In this document: positions 38,940 through 50,900 of the stretch, piece after piece
How the letters are laid out: each line of letters starts with the position of its first letter
Position numbering within the stretch: the first letter of the stretch is position 1
From: Acanthaster planci
Taxonomy: Eukaryota; Echinodermata; Asteroidea; Valvatida; Acanthasteridae
Reading direction: 5' to 3'
DNA: 64,000 nt
Assembly: GCF_001949145.1 (NCBI RefSeq)
Contig: NW_019091373.1
Location: forward strand, 1,984,987 to 2,048,986
Program-made: the position numbers and the translations under genes
Notes under the pieces: model-generated
Database searches by the model: none
Seen by the model: only the letters and a program-made list of their open reading frames with translations
What the model was told of the DNA's origin: nothing

Positions 38940-41900
38940 GTAAGTAAGCAACAGCTGACCAGTGAAAGTTTTCCTTCAGTTTGCCACTTTGCCTAGACCC
39001 GTAATTGGCCCAATACTTGTACTTGTAATATTGTGTGCTTGACACAAGTTTGATGGTTGCTTGGTTTATTGTGTGTCAGATACAGGAGTACAACTATATT
39101 ATATACATGTACATATACACTCTATACATGCAGACATGGGGCTAGGTCTAATGGGGTAAAATGATTGATGTATAGCAGGTGGGGCATTAGGATCCAGAAG
39201 AGGGCAGAGCTACAACTTTACAAGGACATTCTAAAAAGGGTACTGTTGCTGGGTAGAGTTATGGTGGTCAGGAGTGGACGTGTAAGAGTGCAGGATACTA
39301 CATCACTCCTCCGTTGTATACTAGGCCTGTCCTGATTCATAGGGATTTCTTTCGAAAAGATTTATCCAGGATATCCGGGGGCATAACGAAACATCCGCTT
39401 GATTTTTATGAGCTGATATTGCACTGGTATGTTCACTACTTATGAGGTTAAACTTTTCGCTAGGTTGTTAAATGCAGAATACTCGCCTTTTTCTCATTTG
39501 CAGGAAAAAATGTGGCCTTTTTTGCCATGTTTCCACTGTGGACAAATTTTAGCCTGACTTGTACATTACACAGACTCCTTTGTATGGTCAAATAATGGTA
39601 CCCTGTATGATAGACTGTCTAGTTTGCAGCCAGACTTCAGCAATTACGAATTTCATTCAGATCCGGGAGAGAACCTGTTGATCAAAGTAATCGTGGAAAA
39701 TCACGGCTGTTTTGTGTCGCAGCTAATACACAACGCCCTTGGCTAGTTCCCTGTCCAGTCACACACTGTTTGCAGCAAATCATTGGTAGCGCGAATCGTT
39801 TCTGTGACGTGACACGAAAGTGACGAAACAGCCGTCAGTTTTGTCCAAGTGGGACAAAATTTGTCCGGAGTGAAAAAACGGCAAAAAAGGCAACATTTTT
39901 TCTTTCGAACAAGCATACGTCAAGTTTTCAGCAATTAGCCTCCAAGCGGAAAGTTTACCCTGTAAGTAGTGAGCATACCGGTGCAATTTAGTTATGCAAT
40001 TTAGGTATGCCAGCGGATATCCCGTATCAACTTTTCGAAAGAAATTCCTATGAATCGGGACAGGGCCCAGTATAAGACAGAGGAGTATTCGTTGGGCACT
40101 GTTTACGGGTCTAACATTTGCCATGCTTGCTCGAGGAGGTAACTGGTCACTTCAGCACCTTGTCAACTCGGCACCTACGAACTCGGCACCTCGTCAACTT
40201 GGCACCCACATTTTAAAATTAATATTGGACCTTAATTTCAAAAATGGGTTTCCTTCAATCTTCCCTTTTACATAAGACACTTGTTTCTTTATAATTTTCT
40301 TTATTGAATTAATTAGGTTACCATAATCCATGTGGATTATCCAATCTCCAAATCAACCAAAATTAACTAAGCACACGTACGGAATTAGAACTAATTGCTT
40401 CAGTTCGAGCACCGAGTCAGACAACGCAGACCGGAGGCAAAATTTGAGGTGCCGAGTCGGCTGGGTGCCGAGTTGACAAGTTGGTAGGTGCCAAGTTGGC
40501 AAGGTGTCGAAGTGACCGACATTCCTGGAGGGAGCCGGCAGGCTGGACAGTGCCAAGTGGTCAACTTTAACATGTTTAACAACATTGAACATGCCCCGCT
40601 GTGGGCGCTGCTCTCCCAGGGGTCAAGAACTTACCCTTTTCTGTTTCAGTTTGGAAGTTAAACATGTTGGAAGCTGAGGATTCCATCACACTCTGCCAAG
40701 CCAACAATTTGATTTGAAGCAGGGATGTTTTGTGAATTTTTTTGGTACATGTGTAATGTTGAGCGGACTGACTGTTCAAAGAAATGTGTGTGACTGAAAA
40801 AAGTAAAAAGCTTTAAATTCACATTTTTGTACTAATATCTTTGTTTTTAATTAGTACCTTATTTCAACGAGTTACATTCTGGCCCATAGATTTTGCACAG
40901 TCGGAAAAATTTTTTTGTTTGGCAGCAGGCAGCATGATTGGAATTTGATCAGTTACACTTGATCAGTTTTCAGCTCAAGAAATGATCGTGAGTGTCACTG
41001 GTGTCACATTAGGTTGTCCTTGTGTGGAGAAGCCAGTAGGTGATTTTGTCTAGGCTGTCATCATTTTGACACCTTTTGGGGGTTTGGTGCATAGTGACAG
41101 CAACATTCTGCTTAAAACAGGGTATTTTGCTGGGGCACATGTATGACCGTCACAGTCATCGTCATAAAAAGGAGTGGCATGCCCCAGTAACTGAGTCTAA
41201 CCCAAATGTATACAGGCTTCTCAAGACAAATTGGATTAAATTTATGTATTCCCCTTGTAGTACCTGTCCAACTGCGTCGTTGGTGCATCACTCGAGGAAA
41301 TCGAGGAAGAAGAGGAGGACAGTGCCTCAGTCAAGAGTGATGTGGTGGGCCCACCCAAGGAGGGTACCTACCACATCATTGGCTCCCTCAAGAACCCTAA
41401 CAAGCCCAAGCCTGCTTGGGTGCAGGAAATCGTCAGTGTGAGTTTAGGACCAGACTTTAGGCCTGAAGCAGACTGAGATATCAAATGCATGAAAACGTGT
41501 AGAAACAAAATAAGGCTAAATTAATTGACATCTTTAGCCAACAAACTTCTTTGAAATTTTTGGCAGGCAGATAGAAGGCCCAGGCCTGCTTTGGTCCATG
41601 AAATTGTCTACATGAGTTTTGTGTGGAAGTGATTGAAAAGGACTAAACTCAAACCGGGAGTGAAGAAAAATACGCAATATCAAGCCAACTTTACTCACTC
41701 AATTAGCCGACCAAATTTTCCCAGGTATTTGTCAGGTGACAAGAATGAAGCTGTTTAGCCCTGTTCGCGCTTAACTTTTTGGGGGCAAACTTACCGAGAC
41801 GATGGGTACTTTGCCTATTTTAAGTCCAGTGCGGACGTGCCCAGAAGACTTCCTCTCGGTTACTTTTTCCAAGCCACGCAAGAATTTTTACCGGCCAACT

Positions 41901-44900
41901 TCTGGCCAGAAAGCATTCCCGAGACACTTTTCCCAAGACAGAAAGTCCAGTGTGGACCGTGTAAGTCGGTAAAGGTGACTCAGGGAAGCGTACATCCGGT
42001 TTACTGGCAAGGTCAAGCTCACATGAACCCCGCACATGTGCGTTGCAAGTGTCCATGTGACGTACATACATGTACACACCGCGAAGTTTAATTCTGATTG
42101 CTGTGTAGTGATTTCGTGTTCTCCAGTCTCTCGAATGGTGGCAGATATTATTACTGAAACAATCGGAAGTTTAATTGGGACCACCAATGTATCATTGGAA
42201 GAACTGTCATGACCGGAAGTATGTAAAAGGTGCGCGCGTGCTTGGGTCAAAGGGTGAACACGAAAGGTCACGCAAAGCGCCCTCATGTGCCATGATAGTG
42301 ATAGCTCAGTTACTTGTCTCGGTAAAAATCCCTGCATTGAAAGTCCAAGTGTGGACGGTGGTAAAATTTGCCCATTTTTCAATTTCCCATCGGCTCGGAA
42401 AATAAAGTCCAGTGCGGACAGGGCATAGGATTTCAGTTTGAAGCTTGAATTTAGATTGGTACATGCCCAAGAATATCCAGGTTTGCTTACAAAATGAAAT
42501 GAAATTATTTTGTCTCGGACTTATAATAACTTTGGTTTTTTGTTTCAGTTTCCAGAGAAGGAACAAATGTTGGAACATCTTGCTGAATGTGATGTCGTAA
42601 TGTATGATATCAATGAGGATCCTGGTCAGATTGACGAAGCCTCTTGGGCTGTGTCAGGTAATTCACACAGCCTCCTCCCCCCCCATCCTACCACCACCGT
42701 CTATTTAGATTTGCCCCTAACCCCATTTTAAGAATTAGATGTTCAGACTTTTAATGTCAGTGCTGTATATGCAGATTCAGCAATCATTTACGCAAGCAAT
42801 TTAGATCTTGGTCTCCAGAGTGTGACCAATTGATGGAATACTACCTAAAGAAAGCCGATAGCTATTTACCAATCAGAAGCCTTTTCACATTTTTGACCAG
42901 TAGCTCTTATTAGCTGGCACACAAGGTTAGAGAAAATGTCCATACCGTACACAAGCGGCACATTCAAGGTCTGACTGTTTTCAGAAAGAGATGAGTTAGT
43001 GATCAAAGCCATTGTTGGAAAAGAAATCAATTCAAAGGACATACTTTTCTCCATATCTGAATGTCATTTTCCATTTGAAATGGAACCTTTTTGCTGTCAA
43101 AATCTCTTTATTTCTTCTTTTGTTTTGGGGGTTTGGGTGTCTGTTTTTTTACAAAATCAAAGTTTCCAAATATAATTATAGTACTGTTACTTGTATTCAC
43201 AGCTTTGCATGCAGAGTTGGAGCGTTTTGAATCACCCAAGATGTTTATCTTGGTCTCATCCATTATGACGTGGGCCAGAAGTAAACCCGTTGATCCAGTA
43301 AGTGTAGCACTGTTGGTTGAATGAGCTGGGATTTGCTTGCTTGACCAAGAGAAGTGTGTCATGCATACACGGGCTACCGGCGAGTGATTGCCATCTGTTA
43401 ACCTTCCTTGTCTAAAAATCTCAAAATCGCTTCAAGTTTGGTGTCCTCCTATTGGCCCATAGACTATGCATACGCGCATAGCCACAATCATGGGTAAACC
43501 TGTGTTTGGTGCTGGTCCATATCGTGCACATCATTTACAAAAGTAAAGTGTAATCGTTTGGTGAGGTTACGCATAAATCAGTCATGCAGTTTAGAATAAA
43601 AATTGTTTTAAATTTGGCAAATCCTTATTTTGCAAAAAGCGATTATGCATTGCTGGGTGGTTCACAACAATGTCTTGGTAACGAGAAGTGTACCCATATG
43701 ACCGTGGGCGTGCAGATGCATTCAACAAAACCCTAGGGAGTAACTCAAAATGTATTGTCCATTGCTTCTCAGAACCCTTCTGTTATGCTTCACTGCACTG
43801 TGCATGAAAGCTGGTGTCACATGACCACAACACACAATATGGTTAACAAATGTCACATGGTCTGAAGGGCTTTCATTAAAATTGTGCGAGGAAGCCCCCC
43901 TTCCAAAAGAATGGTTTACTACCGTCATTTTTAACTGATATAGACTGCAAGTGCAGGAATATTAGAACTACATTCCTGTGTCGTGTCTTTCGTTTGAATG
44001 ACTTAATTGATGTTAATCTGTCTCATACGGTGTGTCTACAGCCCTGAAGCTTGAGGTCTAATTCAAAGAATGTTGTACGTACAGTGTTTTGAGCTCAGCA
44101 TGAGTAGGTTGGTAGACTCTCTGCACATTGGAGTCATCCCATATTGACAAAATTCTGAGCCTCTCCTGCGGAATTGCTGTTTCAGTCTTTTTCCCCCTTT
44201 GGTCCATCGATAGGACGACCCGGAGATCCCATTCACTGAGGAGGATTACAGACGGCGTAAGCCACACTCTAACTTCAAGGCGCACATCAGCGCTGAGAAG
44301 CTGGTCATCAAGCTAGGGAAGACAGTGAGTATACCCAAAAATTCATTCAATTTGTGCCCAGTTGGTTGAGGGCCCTGTCTGCTCCGAGCGGGAACAAAAA
44401 TGGTCGTGTTTTTAAATAAATTTGACAGTCCTTTGGTTTAGTACGAACTCACCGCATAGGTGCCTAAGTTTATGCATATTAGACATGGAGCATACTGAGT
44501 ACATGCAATGAATTTATTCTGGAATGTACAGTCTCTGTGTGCACGCTGAATGCGTGCAAGAACCGGGTCGGAAAACTTCGTACCAGTCTGTCTTTCTTTG
44601 GCAGGTGAGGGTGCACTTCAACTCAAGGCAGATAGCATGTATTCCTGATTTTGAATATCTGTGACCCTTATAATTTTTTTTTTTAATTTATATTGTGAAG
44701 CTCCATAATGCACCCTGCACATCATGTATTATGACAGAGCATTGTAATTCCATTGTTCCCTTCATTCCTTTTAAACAAGACTCTACTATTAGTCAGAGTG
44801 TGGACATGTATGTCAGAGGACCATTTTCAAGGAGCCAGTTCGATATTCCATCAGCATGTGCCCAAAACGAAGCATGTCCGAGGTCATTTGGGAACAGCAG

Positions 44901-47900
44901 TACCCGCACTTGAGGCCTGTCCTTTCAGCATGGCCATACAATGACTGACACATGCGTTATGTTCGTGAGTGACTCTCTCAGACAAGAATCATCCATTTGT
45001 CTTTTCATCATGCATCTGTTCTCAATCTGAATGTGATGTTTGAGGCACTATAAATGAGGGAATTCATGGGTAGCACAGCGTACACGAGGAAAATCGTTCT
45101 TTTCTTAATGGTTTTTAACCCACAAGTGACATTACAGTCTCCAAGAAAACATGCTTGTTTCGGTCTTGCTGATTCTGTTTAACGTGTCTGGAATTTTTTT
45201 TTTCTCTTACAGAACAAGGCCAAGTTTGTAACTTATGTTATTGCCTCAGGGCTGACCTACGGTGGGGGAGAAAATATCTTCCATTACTTATACAAGGTGG
45301 GGAAGATAATCCTGACTTGCACATGTTGCGCACTCCTGATTTAACTTTAATTAGATTGAATATCCTGATGCCAAACAAAATAATGAAATAAAATATTGAA
45401 CTAACAGTGTCGTCAGAATTCAGACTTAATATAATAGTTGTTCATAATTGTGGTATTATTGTTAGAATAAAGATTAGTTGTTTAGTGAGTTATTTCTCAT
45501 TTGTGGTGAGAACTAATGTGTTTTGTATCAAGAGGATCAACAGATTGATATGGAGACATGAATTTATCTGTGGAAAGCTGAAATTTTTACTAACTGGTAA
45601 CAATTCTTAATGCATGCATCTCAGTACTTCAGGAATTTTATATGATTCTAAGAGAAGATATATTGTTCTAAAAGACAAAAATATGAAAAAAAAAATTAAA
45701 TGGTAGGAATGATGCTACTACTTTCAAGTACTTTTTTTCCCAAGTTGCACACCATCATTTCGGTTTACAAGTTCTGAGCTTAAATATTGAATATTCCACT
45801 GTGGTTTTCTTGTCCCTAGGCTGCCTGGCATGGAGAAATCGAAGCACTCCAGTGCTTTGGTAACGGGATGAATATCCTGCCCACAATCCATGTCAAAGAT
45901 CTCGCTGGGTGAGTACAGCATTTTCCATCAGTGTGGAGTGAGTTCGCCCCATGAGACAGACAGTTAAAGTACCCTTGGAAGCTGTACATTACCAAAGGAA
46001 AGGCAGTCTCAGTGCCCTAAATATTTGAGGATTTCACTTATTTCTTGGAGAGGAAAAAGGAAACATCAGTATTAGACACTATCGACAATGATAAATCGGT
46101 GTTTGTATTAGAAAGAAGGCTTGGAATTGCCTGAACTTAATGACATCTGAACACTATGACTTCATGACGTAGAATTCTGTCCAGACAGGTAAAGGAATAT
46201 TGAATTAAAAACAACACTACCAAATAAGTTATCCAGAAAGGGGGTCTTGAATACAACTAATTCGTAAAACAAGGACAGCAGACAAAATTACATCCAAATT
46301 GACATTTAAAGATTATTTTATACAATATCGAAATGCAAAATGAAAACATAGAACATGTGGTGTTCCCACTAGGACCTCACCTATACCTATATGATTCATT
46401 GACTTGGGAACAAGTCATTCTAGTTGAGGACATGGATGGAACACGGCTTTTCCAACAAGGATCAAGCTGTACTCCAAAAATGGATATGAAGCCAAAAAAT
46501 CAGAATATACCGGAAGTTCTGCGTACTTTCTTGCTGAGTGTTTTTCTGACAGAAAGGTTTGAAAATATCTCCCCCTTTTCTTTGTAGCGTCATCCAAAAC
46601 ATTGCTGATGGAAGACCTAAGACTAGATACTTACTGGCTGTGGATGATTCCCAGAATTCCCTTGAGGAGATTGTTAAGGTAGCTAACATCATTAATTTGA
46701 GTGATCACACATAATAACATTCCTCAACCTGAATCAAAAGTAGACATCAATGTTACCAACATTTCTTTCACCATCTGTATCTTCAGAAGTGTTGCATATT
46801 CATTTTTAATTCTATTGCTTGTAAAACAACAACGAGGGCTGTGTGTAAGGCAAACACAAGGTTAATAATTGGCCAAGTGAGTTTTAGGCGATGGATAGTT
46901 TTTGTCTCAGCTTTGGGTCTTGTCAACATTGTTTAAAGAATAAGTCTTCTGGAGAAAAATGAACTGCATTTTTTGTTTCTTCTGCGCAGTGCATAAGCAG
47001 TAATCTTGGTAACGGTAAAGTGAAGCACATCACCAAGGAGGATGCATTACTCAGCAAGGGTCTGTCTGTGAGTATGAGGTTGAATTTCTACAGCTCTTCT
47101 GGGACATATTCAGGAGAAATTCTGTCTGTAGGCCATATATGTTGTTTGCTGTTTATGTTGTTCTTTTAAAGGCAACCAAAAGCATCAATGCTACTGTCTG
47201 TTGGTTGCAAAATTAGCAGATTGGAGATTGAAAATTTTTGCATGTCAACATAATGAATGGCCTTAAGTTACCACAATGTGATACTCTCCAACTGACAGTA
47301 ACATTTATATGTTAGTATCTGTAATCAGTTTTACAGTAGAATTTTTCACAATTTTTATTGAGAAGTGAGCTGGAAAGAAAGACCCAGTTTATACTTAACT
47401 GTCAATTTTGTTTATGTTAATTTCTTTGTAATGAAATATATTTTCATGTGATTTGTCAGATATGGGCTGTAGCTTCAAGCAGAGAAGTAGAAAACTTTCT
47501 TTGTTTTCTCTTCTAACCAACTTGTGTGTTCGATTTGTCTCCCAGCATTTTCACTTGGATCTATTGTCACACTAAATTGAACAAGCAAAGTCGAGAAAGT
47601 TTCCCTCAGTCCTTGTCAAGATGTTTACACCCCTTTGAAATTACCCTGTCCCTTGATTTACATGCTGTTTTGGTTGATAATTTTGGCACCAGCAACAAGA
47701 CTTTGACATGCTGCTGACCAGCCTGCGGATGGACGGCGTCTACATCAAGGAGAACATGAACATCCGCTGGGTGTCAGAGCGAGGCATCATTGAGAACGTC
47801 CACCAGATCATCCAGGAGTTCAAGGCCACCAGGGGCCTCCTGGTAAGTGCTTGGCTAAGAGAGTTGAGGGTTGTAATACATCACTCTGGGTCTGCGGACT

Positions 47901-50900
47901 GCATGTATGTGCATGTTTGACTTCACCATACAGGTCAGACACACAAAGGGAAACAGTTTTCCTGACCATAGAGTTCAGTTCTCTGTTCAGCTGTGTCTTC
48001 TGTGGTAAGTTGTGCTCAGTTAATGAGAGAGGGTGTACGTATATTATAGGGGCACGACGGCGCGGGTCTGCTTTTTTACTGTGCAAGGCTAGGAGGGAGT
48101 AAGTCCTGTGGCTGCAGGAAAGTGCGGTGTTAAACCCTCTCACCTCTCTCTCCTATCTTGTCTTCACCGAAAACGATGGACTGCCGATATTATAAGCACA
48201 GTGAGGAGCAATGCCTTGTTCTCTGTTGCATAGTAAAAGATCACTGTTGGAACAAGAGAATGGTTCATAATGAGAGTGTGTGACAGCTTTACTGGTTCGT
48301 GTATACTGTTTATGGAATTCGTGTGCAGCAGGCTACAGAAGACAAACCAAATGACCATCAAGGGTCAGCATTCATAAAGTCCAACTTTGTTTACGACTTT
48401 GGCTATGGAATAATCTTGTAATTTTAGAAGCCCATAGTTTGTGCCCAAAAATATAGTGCCTGGGCAAGTCTGTTCGTTTGTAAATCAGTCATTTTTGCTG
48501 GAAAATTGTGGAGTCTAGCAAAGTGCAGTTCTCTTCAGTAAATCAATAGCATACCCATTGTGTAACGCAGCAAAGGTAGATTGATAGCAGTTGGGTATCA
48601 ATCACTGCATCAAAATGGATGCATCTGTGGTGCGGATTTTGGAGAAATTGAGGATAGTTTGGCTGAGAAGGGTTTTGGCATGCTGTGGTCTAGAACAAAC
48701 AAACCAGACCATCCTTTTTCCCTTAAAAGGTAATGACCGTTACCTGACTAAGGACATTTGTGTCTTACGACAACAAACATCACAAGTTTATACCGCCCCA
48801 TTTTGGTTTAATATTTTTCTGCATTGGGCACATTTTATTAATGGGAAAAGAAGGTAATCTTGATCTAATTTGTATTACCAGTTTAATATGTTTCCTTGCA
48901 ACCCTGTTCTTGTGACTAAAGATATGTTTATTTTTTCCAGCCGATGCGAGGCTGCGTGCTTGGGCCCCCAGCTGTTGGCAAAACCTGCGTAGTGGCAGCC
49001 CTCTGTAAGCACTACAAGCTACACCACATCAAGATCAAAGATGTCATTGATGAAGCAATTGAGGCACTGGTAAGTGTATATCTGGACCAGCCAACTCGGT
49101 TATGCAGATCACACGAATTTCTTGAATTTCATATCGTAACAAAAATGGGAGATCTGGGCTTATAAATTTTTTGTACATGTAGTGTAATTTGTTTAAGGAC
49201 AAGTCACATTTCAATAAAAAATGTCATTTTCTTTTTACTTCCGTAAAAGTAACAGTGGCTGGGCTCTATCTCCTAATCTCAGTTTTGCAAAATCCCCCGA
49301 CAGATTTTGTAGTTTCTCAGAGGTTTAGGGTTTATCTTAAATGTTGATAATTATGAGTCCTGTGGGGTTGAATGCCACCCTGGAAAGCTTGTTATGTTCT
49401 TCTTATAAACTCTAAAAAAGCCACTGAGTGTAAAATGCTCATAAGATTACTTCACAGAAGGGTAAAACTAAAACTAAAGAGTCTTGTTGAACCCCTTCAG
49501 GGGGGGGGGTATATTTTGACCGCGACTGCTGGGCTGTGGCATGCCATGAATGGAGGCATTTGTCCAGCAGCAGGCCCCATTGAACCAGCAGCTGCATGGT
49601 GAATAGACTGTCCGTGTGGTATGCACTAATGCTCACACAAAGGTGCTGTAGTAGCAGTCATCCCTAGGGAAGGGGTTAAGCCAAGTCCATTATTTGCCTC
49701 ATTTTAGGCATGCATGCATTAGTTCAAATGGGACTCAAAGAATATTGATGCAGTTATATGAGACAGTTATGTTTGCTGGGAGCCAGCATCTCAAAAGTCT
49801 CCAGTTACATTCAAAGCTGCATTTCCTCAAGACGTAAATCAATCTCCCTCCTCAACAACAGGAAAAGAGTGCAGCCCGGGCTGATGCTGACGAGAATGAA
49901 GACGATGATGGCAAGGCTCAGGAGGACCAAGAGCTGTTGGAAGCCATCATGGAGAGCAAGGAATCTAACAACGGTAGGTCAAGGAGAACCATGTAGGAAT
50001 GGTAGAGGGTGCTGCATGACATGTTCACCATTTCTCCAAATCTCAGATTTGATGGGTCTTTGGCCGCACCGAGTGCTGGAGGCCAATTCTGTCAACAAAT
50101 TGGTGGAAGAAAGGGGTGCCCTCGACATAACAGGCAGTTATTTAATGTTATTTAATGACATTTTTAACACTCTCTTCTTGTTTTGGGGACCCCTTGTCAG
50201 GCCGCATTGAGGACCAGTACATCCTTCGCTTCTACCGGGACAAACTGCATTCCATGCCCTGCCAGAACCAAGGCTTTATCCTGGACGGCTTCCCCAAGAC
50301 AATGGAGCAGGCTAAGGAACTGTTTGCTGGTAAGTGACAACTGCTAAGAGATTCATTTCCCTGTATTCTGTTTTTACCCTCAAATCAGTGAGCCATACAT
50401 CTCTGAAATTTTACTGACATTCCTTGGGATCATGTAGGACCATCTCTTTTCTGCCTGGTATGATTTGTCAGCACTGTGACTGATATCAACCACTCACTTT
50501 CCTATTCTGCCACAAGTACAAAGCAATTTCTTGGTAGCAGAAATCATTGGGGTGAAGTGGCTTACTCAAGGACATAACCACTTGATCTGCTAACGAGGCT
50601 GAAACCTGCATTTGGAATAAGTATGTATGTAATAAGTAAATGCACTGCATTTAAACACCTGAAGACAGAGGGGCCCAAGTAATATGTTGGGCGACAGGAA
50701 TCAAGTGCAACTTGTTTCTACTGACACAAAAAATCCTTACATGAGAAAGAGGCCTGACTCTTTCCTAACAGTACAGTCTTTTTATATGTAAAAAGTTCCA
50801 ACCAAAACTTTGAAGGCATGCTGGTCTTCCTCAAAAATATTCAGATCACAGTACGATTTTTGAGGAGAAATAAAGCACTCGATGCATTTGTTTTCTTTCT

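Noticed and set aside
39780-40124. 114-codon minus-strand frame
   Set aside because: It lies across the right arm of a foldback element.
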